Assembly: GCF_030867095.1 (NCBI RefSeq)
Contig: NC_081828.1
Location: 206,483,978-206,547,977 of the forward strand
Source: Alligator mississippiensis
Taxonomy: Eukaryota > Chordata > Crocodylia > Alligatoridae
Length of the DNA stretch: 64,000 bases
Reading direction: 5' to 3'
Shown: positions 10,779 to 21,330 of the stretch, one piece after another
How the letters are laid out: every line of letters starts with the position of its first letter
Numbering within the stretch: position 1 is the stretch's first letter
Position numbers and translations under genes: made by a program
The notes under the pieces: model-generated
What the model was told of the DNA's origin: nothing
Seen by the model: the letters and a program-made list of their open reading frames with translations, nothing else
The model's database searches: none

Positions 10779-11420
10779 TGTCGGGACCGAGGGCAGTCTA
10801 AGGCTATGGCCAGTAGCCCGGACCGTCAGGTGGGGTTTTTCCACGACAGAGTAGAGTTAGGCACGAAGGCGTATTGGTTTTACAAAGAAAGCTTTACTTA
10901 CACTGCCAATGGTCACAGTGCAGGAAGCAAACTTGCTTGAGTTGCAGTTGCACACAGACAAACACAAGTGAGATCTCTTCCAAACCGAACCGAACCGAAC
11001 CGAGATGAGTCATCGATGCACGACTCCATGAGCGCTTCACACGGGAGTACGTCAAATTTTCCACTATTATGGGGAGTGGCTAAGAGCTGATCAGGCTCCT
11101 ATGTCCTCCTCCAAGACACACGCAGAGTTTGCTAGGCTCCACAGCGCGCTCAGAGTTCCCCACGAGATGGTTGTGGAGTCCTCCAACTTGGGCGGAAACT
11201 GCTCTAACCTTTTATACGGCTAGCGAGCCAATTGCTAGCCGCCACGTAGGAATAATTTAGAATTGACCAATAGTGGGACACTAATTTGCATATGTGTGGT
11301 GGGAACTCTTTTGCACTGGGGATTTCTCTCTGCAGCTGAGAAATCCACCGTGCAAAGAAAGCTCCATGTGGCGGGAAAATTCCAATGTGCCGAGGCACTA
11401 AAAATCATTGGGTTATGACA
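10779..11420 (-). repeat. 5' LTR of the outer element
   Basis: It is homologous to 4073-4703. The minus strand carries TATAAAAGG near 11208-11218. Next to it at 10761-10778 is TGGTGTCACAAACAGGAT, read on the minus strand. It carries an extra CCGAA-type expansion near 10986-11000 relative to its partner. Confidence 0.9.
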
Positions 11421-11425
11421 AGAGG

Positions 11426-11914
11426 CAGAGCAGCCCTGAACTTGGGAGGGAGAGGAGCTCCTGCCAACTCAGGCTTGTGAGTGGGAACTGCAGGCAAGCC
11501 AGGTATACCCAGGACTGAGAGCCAGAGCGTGGGGAGGTGGCTGGGCAGTAATATAATGACCTGGAGGGAGAGACTTTGAGTTTGAAACAGCTGCTTGTAC
11601 TTTTTATTCTACTTTATACTGGAGGACCAGATGTGTCTGATCAGGGTGGATTGGAGACCAAGGGTGCTGCAATGGCACCCAGCAGAGAGAAGCCTTGCCC
11701 TGGGTCTGGGACACTGAGGGGGCTGAGCTAAACTGAGAGTAGCCTTGCCTTGAGCCAAGGCACAAGATAGGATCGAGGGGCCCAGAGACACAGAGAGAGC
11801 TGAAGCTGAGAGAGCTGGGCCTGAATCAGTGGACCAGGGCTGGTGGCCTGCAGTCAATGTAAAGGGGGACTAAAGCCAAGAGGGCTGAGGCCTCTACAAA
11901 AGGACTGAACTGAG
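11426..11914. other. Intergenic DNA, nothing recognised
   Basis: The region is purine-rich and GC-moderate, with no coding signal and no identified repeat family. Confidence 0.4.
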
Positions 11915-12192
11915 TGATAGCAAATGACAGAACAAGGAACAAAGTCTCAGGCTGAAGCAAGGAAAGTTCAGGTTAGATGTTAGGAATAGTTTTCTCACTA
12001 GGAGGGTAGTAAAACACTGGAACAGGTTACCTAGAGAGGTGGTGGAAGCTCCATCCTTGGAGGTTTTCAAAAACCAGGTACACAAAGCTTTGGCTGGGTT
12101 GATTTAGTTGGGGATGGTCCTGCTTTGGGCAGGGGGTTGGACTAGATGACCTCCTGAGATCCCTTTCAACCCTACTTTCTATGATTCCTATG
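11915..12192 (+). mobile_element. CR1 LINE, 3' end only
   Basis: The sequence matches the end of CR1 ORF2 ([25 protein letters not shown]). It is followed by the short 3' UTR (GGGTTGGACTAGATGACCTCC) and the TCTATGATTCCTATGA tail at 12178-12192. It is heavily 5'-truncated. Confidence 0.92.
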
Positions 12193-13455
12193 AACTGGGG
12201 ACAGAGCAACATCTGTGAGACATGAGCGTGGCTATAGGGGCCGAAGGAGGTCATGAATTTAGCCCTTAAGGCAATTTTGGCCAGTGGGGTTGAAAGCCGT
12301 AAGGCCAAGAGACTGTGAGCCAAAGGGAGAGAGTCAGAACCCTAAACTCAGACGGTCCAAGTTGGGCCCAAGAGAAGGACAGAGACAGAGAGCAGCCTGG
12401 GCTCACCAGCCTCCAAGGGCAGCCTCCCTCATTATGTTTTAAAATCAAGGCATGGCAGACAAGGTGAGACACTGGAAGGCTGGCGAAGAAGCAGGGCAGG
12501 ATCAAGGGGACCACTAGGGAGCATCATGGCAGCTGTCAGGCACCATTCTGTTTCACAGTAGTGACCAGTACTGCAGGGATGGCTTCATTCCCTGACTCCC
12601 AGCCTCCACCCCACTTCCCAAGGCATACATCTTGAGGCATACTTACAATTCTGAGAGAGGCTTTACTTGGCAACTTTTCTAAACACAGTTAGTGGAGTGG
12701 ACAAAACCAGGGAGTAAAAGAAACATTTCTACTCTGTCTCTTGAGGTAGTTCTGCTAGTTCATGAATTCTTTGACCTTCAATTTGTTATGTATGAAGGAA
12801 ATGTATTTAAGAGCCTGGAGGTTAATTAAGAAAATAAACAACTGACTTTGTTGCAGCACGAATGGAGACAGACTGTTCTCCAGTCTGAGATTTCAACTCA
12901 AAAAGAGTTACAAAGGAATGTCGCCCATACTTCTCCTGGAGAACAGGAAGCAACAATTCTGTACTTTCAAACAATGAAACTCATGTTGGAAAAAACTCTT
13001 ATTGGCAGAACAACACCGAAAGCAGAAAGTTATTATATTTAGCTCACTTTAATTCCAATTCCTAATTTATCTGTTCCAATTTCCATGAGCTGATATCTTT
13101 TACAAATTCACCCTTTCACAGGCTTCCTTGATTAGTTTATTACCGTTTTACTTCATTGATGCCTCGATTTATTTTATTTTTTTTGCTTTTAAATACGTTC
13201 CCTAGATCCTTGTTCAAGGACTTTATTAGCAAATGTAAAATTTGAAGAGAGCTGTAATAATTATTTAAATTACCTTTCCATTAAAGAGTAATTGCTGATT
13301 TAAAATTAAGGGCTTTTTTTCTTAGGAACAGAACATTTGCTATCTTGAAGATTAAATTTGATTGTCTCTACACCACGGAGGAAAATGTGCTGGCCCTCTC
13401 CTACCCAGGATCTATAATAGCTAGTGTCTTTTTCCATTGATTTAAACTGTCTGTG
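12193..13455. other. Intergenic DNA, nothing recognised
   Basis: The first part is GC-moderate and the rest AT-rich, with no exon or repeat signature that I can name. Confidence 0.4.
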
Positions 13456-13463
13456 ACTGATAT

Positions 13464-13760
13464 CATAGGTGCCAACTTCTATTTTTGCCTGTGGGCATGA
13501 GTGACTGGTGCCTCCTGAATCTGGGGGGGCACCCACAAAAGCTGCTAACAGCAGTGGCCCTGTCAAGGGGGGCACCAGCCCTGCTGACAGTGTCAGTGTC
13601 AGCCGTCAAGGGGTGCACGTGCACCCCGTTCACCACCTACCAGTCGCCTATGCCTGTGGGAGTCCTAAAATGATGCCCCCTACCCCCCGTCCTGTGCCAC
13701 CCTACCTTCTTCCCAAGGGAGGGTGAGGGCCCTCAGGCCCCCATGCACTTGGCACCTATG
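13464..13760. mobile_element. Non-autonomous hAT element with 8-bp target duplication
   Basis: The ends CATAGGTGCCAA and TTGGCACCTATG are inverted repeats. They are flanked by ACTGATAT (13456-13463) and ACTGACAT (13761-13768), an 8-bp duplication with one mismatch, as expected for hAT. The GC-rich interior has no transposase. Confidence 0.85.
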
Positions 13761-13768
13761 ACTGACAT

Positions 13769-14692
13769 GCAATCTTCATCAGAGAAGAGTCAGGTCCAAC
13801 AAACTCATTTTGCCCAGGGCTGACATTCAATTTTAAACACTTCCTTCTCAAGCACTAGCCTACTGTATCTTCACTCCCTACAGTATCCTTAAGCATGTGT
13901 AATGAGAAATACAGAAACTGAACTTGCAGCATAAACCCTCTATTTGCCAAATCTGTAAAATCAGTATTGGTTGCGAGGGGCATTCTCCAGAACACGCATT
14001 CAGAAAGGAAGTGATGCAGCCCACAGTCTGCTCTTCCTACTAAAGGAGAAGCTATTGCTTTGGTGTCCTTTACTGCTGATGCACTATATAAGCACTGCAG
14101 GAACAGTTACGCAGGCAGTACTGATGGCTCATGGGGCACCCTCAGGCTTCTCATATGCCAAGCTAAGACAGACTAATTTCCTGCCAGTAGAAATGGAACT
14201 GCTAGTGCATAAGGTCCCTAGATAGTATAATCTACTGTATGGCCCTGTCGCATTAAAAGAGGATTCTGTTTGTTAAAAGGAGAGAGAGAGAGAAAAGTGG
14301 AATGACATCCCACGGCTACAGAAGATTCTCTCTGGGGTACTGTATGACAAGTTTGGAAAAATTCAAATAGAAGTGAAGAATGAGGTCAAAAAGTGAGGAT
14401 GAATTCCTGGTTCCATTAGTGTCAATAGAAGTTTTACTGCTTACTTCAATAGGTCCTAGAGTTCAACCTGAGGGTGCAGATACAAGGTCAGAGAGGTCGG
14501 TGGATAAGGAGTCCAGGCAGAGTTCTAAAAAACAGGATGCTGTTGGAACCAGAACTGAAGATGCCTGCCGAAGTTCAGAGGGCAGAGATTTAGGATTATA
14601 CTACAAGATTATTGTTATAACTGTATGTGGGTAATGGTTTAGTATTTGTATTATACTCAGTATCAACTTTTTGTATCGCCAGTCAAATTAAA
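13769..14692. other. Intergenic DNA with a short GA run
   Basis: No gene was recognised. A GA-dinucleotide run lies near 14279-14295. Confidence 0.4.
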
Positions 14693-15084
14693 TACAATAA
14701 AACCTCTGTTATCCGGCATCCCCCAGGAATGAGGGATGCCGGATAACAAAATATGCCGGTTAATTGAGCGGCCCAGGCCATCGCTTCTCCCGCAGCATCT
14801 GGAGTGTCCCACCACCCTTCCTGCAGCATCACCGCCCTTCCCATGACATTGCCACCCCTCCTGCGGGCCCTGTGGGACAGGGAGGCAGGCCCCACACAGC
14901 CTGTTATGCCCCTGGGCCATGGGGGCTCAGCAGTGCAGGCTGCTTTGCCCCAGGCCGTGGGGGCTCGGAGAAACCAGAAGTGCCACGGTAGGCACTTCCA
15001 GTTTCACTTTATCTTACAAACTGGCACACCAGTTAATTGAGCATGCCGGCTTGTAAGATGCTGGTTAACAGAACTTTTACTGTA
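14693..15084. mobile_element. Tigger-like element with TTATCCGGCA termini
   Basis: Left end CAATAAAACCTCTGTTATCC at 14695 and right end AACAGAACTTTTACTG at 15082 are inverted repeats flanked by TA. The GC-rich interior is non-coding and does not encode a transposase. A sister copy lies at 28315-28640. Confidence 0.82.
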
Positions 15085-16520
15085 TAACTATATGAATCAT
15101 TAAATGATAAAAGTATGGATGATATACTTTTCCAAGGCAGAAGCAATGTCAAGGTAAAGATGAATTTTCCAACTACACAGTGCCAAGTTCATTGACTAAA
15201 TGGATAAAAAATAACAACGTGCTAGAGACTGTGGACGGTAAACTAACTTAAAGGTGACCTGCAAGTTTTATTCTTGTGATGAATCTTAAGTTTTATGTGC
15301 TGGATGCTCCTAGAAGTAGAAGATAAGAAGGTAATTCACAGCCTGGGGAAATTTAATACTATCTACTTGCTGTTTTTGTTTAGCACTTCTGTGGTGAGGT
15401 CCCACTTGAGTGGTATTCTAGCTTGCACTGTACATTCAAGTCAAAATTATTTATAATTATTATATTAATACAATAGCATAGCGCTGTAGAGTCATATAGG
15501 CAAAAACAATACCACAGGCCTCTGTTCATGTATGGACAATGACAGGGGTGGAATTAGGATTTCAGTCAAGCAGTGTTCATTTAGTATATTGAAGTCTCTG
15601 GATTCATCATTCTTTTGTAGTCACTGCTGTGACCTTAATTGGATGAGAAGGGTGACTGAAAACACCATAAAAGTAACAAATTTGACACAGCAGTTACAAA
15701 TAGTGACAAGCCCACCATATTCTTGAGTTAGTTCAGTCTCCAGGGTCTTCCAAAAGCAACTTCTTTCAACTATCAAGCCTTTTCAACTCTGAGGACAGGA
15801 ACATCTCGTGTGGCAAAGGTGAGGTTATCACACTGTCACCACAAACTCTTAAAGTACTGTACTTGCAGCAATGTTTCCCAAACTTGAGAAAGCTGAGTCT
15901 TCTGTCAAGAAAATTAAACCATTAAATCATTTAACATCCTCTCAGGTCTTATTAAGGAACTGCTCATTCTTAAGGTATACAACTGGCCACTAGCTACTCC
16001 TTTACATACCCTTTCCCTCAAAAGCTGTGTAGATTTTCATAATTTTTCCTTTCCTATCTTCTATGCTTTATGAGAACAGTTTATAGTGTTGGCATTTAAA
16101 TCTATATTAAAAGCTTTACAGTGTTGACATTTATAGGCTGGGTGAAATCTCACTGAAGTATCACTTAACCCTTCTTTTAAGATAGCTGTAAGAAGGAATT
16201 ATGCCTCTTTTGGACAGGATAGCTGAAACGATAAGGATTCAAGTCAAAACACCACCCAAAACCAAGGAATATATCAGACTGTTCAGAAATTTGAAATATG
16301 TGACCACATGAGCTTCCCTAGATACAGTTTGGGTAGATGTGTATGAAAGGAAGAGCACAGGATGCAGAGACCAGAGAGTAAAATCAGCACTGACATCTGA
16401 GACAGCAACTGAAGTCATATGGTCAAATTGCACAGTATTGCTCTTGTAATCCACCTCTTTTGTACCCAGAGTAGAGAACATAAAAATAAGGTCTTCGGCT
16501 CTCATTGTTTCCCTACATGC
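15085..16520. other. Intergenic AT-rich DNA, nothing recognised
   Basis: No exon or named repeat was found. Confidence 0.4.
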
Positions 16521-16522
16521 TG

Positions 16523-16720
16523 CTCTGACCACATCTGATGAAGTGAGTTTCAGCCCACAAAACCTTGTGCTGCGTATGCATGTATGTGTGTGTATGTGAA
16601 GCAATCAGAACTCGTAGTAGAGATGCTATCTTTTATTAGACCGGCAAGATTTTTGCCAAAAAAAAATCTTTAATTGCAAGCTTGCAGGCACAAACACCCT
16701 TCATCAGGCATTGGAGAAAA
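16523..16720. repeat. Dispersed amniote-type repeat, class not resolved
   Basis: Two short segments look repeat-derived: CATCTGATGAAGTGAGTTTC with AGCCCACAAAACCTT near 16530-16565, and ATCTTTTATTAGACCGGC with CACAAACACCCTTCATCAGG near 16628-16708. The second is echoed at about 50930-51010 (ATTTTATTGGACCAAC, ACCCTTCCTCAGACC). The family could not be named from sequence alone. Confidence 0.4.
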
Positions 16721-17194
16721 GATTGTAAAAGTTCTCCTGGGTAAAAATGAAAGTTCATATTGCTTAGGATTTCACAGAGGAGTCCATAGATGGAAAACTC
16801 CTCTGGAGTCAGTTCATAGCTGAAATGGAGCCTCTCACCTCTATGTGAGGTTCTGTGATGATGCAGATTACCTCGAAACAAAGGCAGGGGCAGTGCCTCA
16901 GGTTTCAGGTGGTCACAGTTGCTTCCTGCTTGGGAAAATATGAAGATTTCATTTTCATTTCCTTGCTCACACATACATATACTTTGGTTCATCTCTGAGG
17001 TACAAATCTACCCTGATTCATACTTGACTTCAGACTTGCATGGCTATCTGCTGAGCTAACCAACCACAGAGGATGTATCATTCTGGATCGTCTAAATGGT
17101 CTTTCAAATGCGCAGAAGCAGGGTGTTGGGTGCTGTGGTTCCCCTGCTTTCGCTGTGGCGAGTTAAGGAGTTGTGTCTGTGTTGTGTCAGGGTT

Positions 17195-17330
17195 GCTGGT
17201 AGTATTACAGAGAGTTTCGATTATGGATTGGCATAGGAAGGTTTGTATAGGGATGATCCTGCCTCTGGCAGGGGGTTGGACTGTGACCTTTGGAGGTCCT
17301 GTCCTGCCCTACTTCTGTAGGGCGCTCTCG
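17195..17330 (+). mobile_element. CR1 LINE 3' tail fragment
   Basis: GGATGATCCTGCCTCTGGCA, then GGGGGTTGGACTGTGACC and TGGAGGTCCTGTCCTGCCCT, match the CR1 3' UTR. The terminal octamer repeat is degraded. Confidence 0.65.
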
Positions 17331-17795
17331 TGTCCTCCTCAAAACTTCAGATAAAGGCGGAGAAAAAATCCCAGAGCATAGAAATGAAATTTCCTCTGGG
17401 AATCCCCTCTCTGGTGACCACTCTATCCCGTGAGGCCTGTGCTCGCCCCTTTTGCTGTTTTCGACTTCTGATCCAGCTGCTTCTCGCCCTGCAAACAGCT
17501 CTCAGCCTCTGTGGGGACAGGCAACATCTACAGCCAGTGAACGCATTCATGAACTCCAGGACCATACTGCAGGTTATAAAATGGACTGCCTCTCCCTGCT
17601 ACACTTCCCAACGACGGCTGGATACAAACCAGCTCCAGAGTTGTTACACCCTGCCAAGCCCTAATTACCTAGCTGGCTGGCTCTTTTTTTAGAGTTTTTT
17701 AATAAGTGCATTTTTAATCGTGTGCTAATTACATTGTATGTGGGACCAGGTCTACATTCATTTATTGCGCGAGTCAGCAGTCAAATGGACAATGA

Positions 17796-18250
17796 ATGTA
17801 CCGGCTACCGCACGCGTACTGGCCCCGCCCCCGCAGGAAGCTCCGCCCCCCGCTAGGACACGGCGAACTCAGCCGGATTCCCCCTCCCCCGCCCAGCCCA
17901 AAGGACTGCAATGCGCATGCGCGTCATCGCCCCAATGGCCGCGGGGCTGGCAAGCGAGCCGCGCGTGCGCGGCCCGCACCATTGCCTGAGATGGGGCAGC
18001 GGACATGCGCAGAGACCGGCCTGGCTCCTCCCCCGCCTCGGTCGTGAGCGCCATGAGTGACGGGTTCGGGAAGGCGGAGTCGGGCGCGCAGGTGAAGCGG
18101 GGCCCCTTCCCTTTCCTCTGCCCCTTCCCCTGCCCTTGACCGGGCCGCGCCTCCGCGCGCTGGAGGGGGAGGAGGAAACGAAGCCAGGCAGCTGCTGGTG
18201 CGGAGTGTCCCCTGGGAGGCCCTGTCACCCCTTTCCGCCGCAACCGCTGT
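17796..18250 (+). promoter_or_regulatory. XRCC2: CpG-island promoter of XRCC2
   Basis: This is the only dense CpG cluster next to a host gene in the window, and it covers the XRCC2 start codon. Visible motifs are a palindromic NRF-1 site TGCGCATGCGC (17912-17922), a second NRF-1-like CATGCGCA (18004-18011), CCAAT (17932-17936) and Sp1-type GCCCCGCCC and CCGCCCCC boxes (17820-17850). There is no TATA box at a sensible distance. This fits a housekeeping-type dispersed promoter. The transcription start cannot be placed from sequence. Confidence 0.75.
18053..18091 (+). CDS. XRCC2: XRCC2 coding exon 1
   Basis: It encodes the first 13 residues, MSDGFGKAESGAQ, against MCSAFHRAESGTE in human; the AESG core is shared and the rest is diverged. 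The start ATG has a good context (GCGCCATGA). The exon ends in CAG followed by the donor GTGAAG, in phase 0. It lies within the CpG island. It is too short to show as a long open frame and was found by its match to the family N-terminus and correct splicing to exon 2. Confidence 0.93.
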
Positions 18251-18341
18251 TACCGTATTTCCTCACTGATTTGCGCACCCCAATGTCTACCAGCGGGGGG
18301 GGGGAGGTTAAGGTGCGCGTCGCACTCAAGAATATACGGTA
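18251..18341. mobile_element. 91-bp palindromic MITE in XRCC2 intron 1
   Basis: TACCGTATTTCCTC at 18251 faces GAATATACGGTA at 18341. TGCGCACC and GGTGCGCG form further inner arms, with a G-run in the loop. TA duplicates flank it, consistent with a Tc1/mariner-Tigger-type miniature element of the CCGTATTTTC...GGCGCACC kind. It begins 160 bp after the exon 1 donor. Confidence 0.75.
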
Positions 18342-19640
18342 GGAGCAGCGCTGCTTCATGCAGACCCCTGGGGCACCCCTCCAACCCCCTTGAGCCTCAA
18401 GAGTAGCACAGAGCCTGCGAAGAGGCTCCTGCCTGAGCCCTTTGTACCAGAAAACCCGACTCTGTTGCTTTTCTACGGGCCTGGAAAGAGTGAATAGCCA
18501 ACATTTTCAAGCTTGAGCAGTAAACGAGCAAGCAGTAAAAGACCTTGACCGCTGTGTCCTGCCCCAGGTCAGATCCCCACGTGTGTCTGCTCCCAGGTGT
18601 CCGGCAGCACCAAGCTGACGTTGAGCTGGAGCTGTTTATTCTAAATGACATGGAGTTTTATTATTAATTTACTTCTAATTAATTTCTATATATTATCACT
18701 AACTTTTATGTATTATAGCTATTTTCTTTAATGCAACACACAAATCAGAAGTATGTGTATAGCAACTCTGTGTTAGTCTGAACGATGCACGCGTCTGTCA
18801 CAATAAGTAACAAAAGGGAAAAGGAGGGGGAAAGGAAGAGGGAGACACAGAAGAAAAAGAGAGGAGGGTACACGGGGTGATAATTTCATGACCAAAGTAT
18901 TGTAAGAACTATTTTGAAATTGCACCAAATGTTTTGAAGCAGTGAAGCCGTCTAAACTTGACTTTCCAGAGATGCGAACTGTGCCATCTCATTCTACCAG
19001 AATTCATTGGGTGCGTTTTTTAAGACTTGATATCGTTTTGTTTTTAAAACTGCTGCCTGATCATTTAATCAGGTGCCCCCCTACTGCTTGGACTGTGAGG
19101 CATAATAGTGAATCGTAGTTCCTTACTGACTTTTCCTGGACCGTTCATTATTTTATAGACCTCATTTGTCACCTCCAAGCAGAAAAGTCCTGGGCCCTTT
19201 TGTCTCTCTTTGTATGAGAGCTGTCCCATACCTCCAGTCATCTCTGCCCTTCTTTATACGTTCTTTTAGTTCTGTTATGTACTTACTGAGATGGGGTAAT
19301 TGTAACATTTGATTTATACACTGTATTTTCTTCCATGCTTCATGCCCCAGAGAAAGATAAACACACACCTTGTTTTTTAACAAGGGAAAAAAATGAAGGG
19401 GAAAAAATCTTTCCTTGAAAAGGCTAATAAATAACAGCAAGTAGCTGAGTAGCAGCAACTTGGGACCCCAATGAGCTCACTGTGCTGCTCCTTGCAGAGC
19501 ATGTTCAGTGTTACTTTCATTTTCCCCCAACCTTGCAGAGGTTTATGATCAAGGATCCTAGTTTTCTCTGTTTAAAAATCACAAATTCTCTGGTTTAAAA
19601 CCCCAAAATCCATGTTCTTCCACGATTAAAATGAAATGCC

Positions 19641-19692
19641 ACATATATATATATGTGTGTATATATACACGTGTGCGCGTGCACACAGGCTT
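19641..19692. repeat. TA/TG/CG simple repeat
   Basis: Alternating purine-pyrimidine tract (ATATATATATGTGTGTATAT, then ACACGTGTGCGCGTGCACAC), a potential Z-DNA-prone microsatellite. Confidence 0.8.
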
Positions 19693-19859
19693 ACCTGGAA
19701 GGAGCTGCGGGAGCTGCTCTCCACTGCTGCCTGTCTGCCACAGGTACATGGTGCCCTCTGCCCCTGATCGCCGTCCTCCTGCAGCCCCTTGCAGACTAGA
19801 ACTTGGCCAGCCTGCAAATGGAAACCCACGATTTCCTGTGTTTTTTTTTCCTCTAAGGG

Positions 19860-20505
19860 GGAAACTCTGCACACTGTCTGGGAGCTGGGGTTGCTGGGGC
19901 TGAGCGGTGCTGGGCTCCAGCTGACAGGTAGAGCTGCCTCAGCTCCCAGACAGTGTGCAGCGCCCTGTCGAGCCATGCTCTACGCACGTGATGTGACAAT
20001 TGCCACGCAGGTGCCAAGTGGGGGGTGGTATGATCCCCACTTCCTCTCACTGTCCCAAGCTGCACGGGAGGGCTCAGGTGCTACAGCTGGTGAGTGCAGG
20101 GTTTTGTTTTGTTTTTTAAGTGCTGGGACTAGGCTGGGGTTAGGCAGAGGATAGGGCTGGGCAGGTCAGCCATGGGGGCTTCTCCCACAGCTCCCGCCAT
20201 CAGGACAGAGGCAGGCACAGACAGAGGAGCCATGGGAGAAGTCCCCATGGCTGCCCTGCCTGGCCCCATCCTCTGCCGAGTCCCAGCCTAGTCCCGGCAC
20301 TTACAAAAAAAAAAAAAGCCCCACACTTGCTGGCTGTAGCAGCAGCGATCAGGACTTCTGGGGGCTCATGGCAGAGCCCCCCCACGCAGTGCGTGCAAGT
20401 GAGGGGCAGCGGGGATTCCCCCCCCCCCCACACTTGGCACCCACATGGCAACTGTTGCATTACACGGGTGCAGCGCAGTTTGGCATATGCTGCATACTGT
20501 CTGGG
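19860..20505. repeat. Foldback (inverted repeat) element
   Basis: Two GC-rich arms of roughly 300 bp lie head to head around 20200. In the left arm AGTGCTGGGACTAGGCTGGG and AGGATAGGGCTGGGCAGG are followed in the right arm by CCTGCCTGGCCCCATCCTCT and CCCAGCCTAGTCCCGGCACTT. Both outer ends carry CTGTCTGGGAGCTGGG. A third arm copy lies at about 23190-23470. It is probably a non-autonomous DNA transposon; exact termini and target duplication were not found. Confidence 0.65.
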
Positions 20506-20511
20506 AGCTGG

Positions 20512-20717
20512 GCATGTCTTTGGGCACCAAGAGACAGACTGTCAAGCTGATGCACTGTGAAGCTATTTAAGACTTTTTGTATAGTTTTACATCTGGGATG
20601 ATAAATTATTAGATTTCCATTAAATTATGGTTTAAAAAACCAAAGTTCCTACCCTCTTATTTCCTCCACTATCCTAAAAAGGTTTCTAAAGGGAAAGATA
20701 ATTGTATGCTTTGCTGC
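20512..20717 (+). repeat. Left arm of a 0.2-kb inverted duplication
   Basis: GCATGTCTTTGGGCACCAAG...GGGATGATAAATTATTAGAT...GTATGCTTTGCTGC is repeated as its reverse complement at 23475-23676 with about 90 percent identity by eye. It is AT-rich and non-coding. Confidence 0.85.
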
Positions 20718-20900
20718 AATATATTTTATTAAAGCATATTAAAAGGCTCATTTAAACTCACAGTATAAAATGTGTTTAAGGGTCCCACAGCATCTCTGAG
20801 ACAACTAATTATTGCAACACTCTTATTTATGGCAACACAGCTCCTTCACCATTCTGAGATTCCTTGTAGTAGAAAGCCCTGAAACATGAACAGGGAGTCT

Positions 20901-21330
20901 TAGGCCCCTGGCACGTGCTATTTAATGGTGCAATGAGATCTGATCCTTGGTCCCAACAATTACGCCTCTTGCCACGCCACACATGCATGGCAGGAGATAC
21001 AACTGTTGAGATCAGGGATCAGATTCCAATTGTGCCATTAATACTTGCCAGTGCAAGGGCCAGGATCGTGATTCTGGGCTCCTCCTGCACTGGCAAGCTG
21101 AAAGAGGAGTGCTGGCAGGTCCAGTTGAGTGAACAATTGGCTGTTAGCTGGCCCCCAAGCTCCTCCAGGAAACTCAAACCAAGTCTCATGCTGTCCGGAG
21201 CCTGGACTGACAGTCAGCTCAAACCAGAGCTGGTTTGAATTCCCATTGTAGTCTGGGGGCCTGGAACTGACAATCAGTTGGTTATTGGCCTCTGTTGGGA
21301 CAGCCCTGGTTTGAGACAAGGGCTGTACAG
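20901..21330. mobile_element. DNA-transposon-like remnant with TAGGCCCCTGGCA end
   Basis: It starts TAGGCCCCTGGCACGTGC and continues with blocks (GATCTGATCC, ATCAGGGATCAGATTCCAAT, TACTTGCCAG) that reappear in inverse orientation in 39450-39897. The opposite end was not found here, so it is partial. Confidence 0.5.

Larger units (their letters stand above)
4073..11420 (-). mobile_element. Gag-only LTR retroelement, minus strand, invaded by a second LTR element
   Basis: Related LTRs at 4073-4703 and 10779-11420 bound the element, and AGAGG occurs on both flanks (4068-4072 and 11421-11425), a perfect 5-bp target duplication. Orientation follows from a TATA box on the minus strand of each LTR and a primer-binding-site-like TGGTGTCACAAACAGGAT abutting the right-hand LTR. 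Without the inner insertion the element is about 3.6 kb, with about 2.3 kb internal. The internal part has gag-like traces and a short 3' ORF; no protease, reverse transcriptase, integrase or envelope was seen. It is broken. The LTRs differ at roughly 4.4 percent of sites by eye, making it older than its guest. The superfamily (Gypsy-like or ERV-like) is unresolved. Confidence 0.9.

Noticed and set aside
1-17790. Search for a divergent neighbour gene such as ACTR3B on the minus strand
   Set aside because: No actin-related exon motif was seen on either strand; it may lie further away.
17738-18243. Open frames over the CpG island
   Set aside because: High GC removes stops by chance; the real coding segment here is the 39-nt XRCC2 exon 1.
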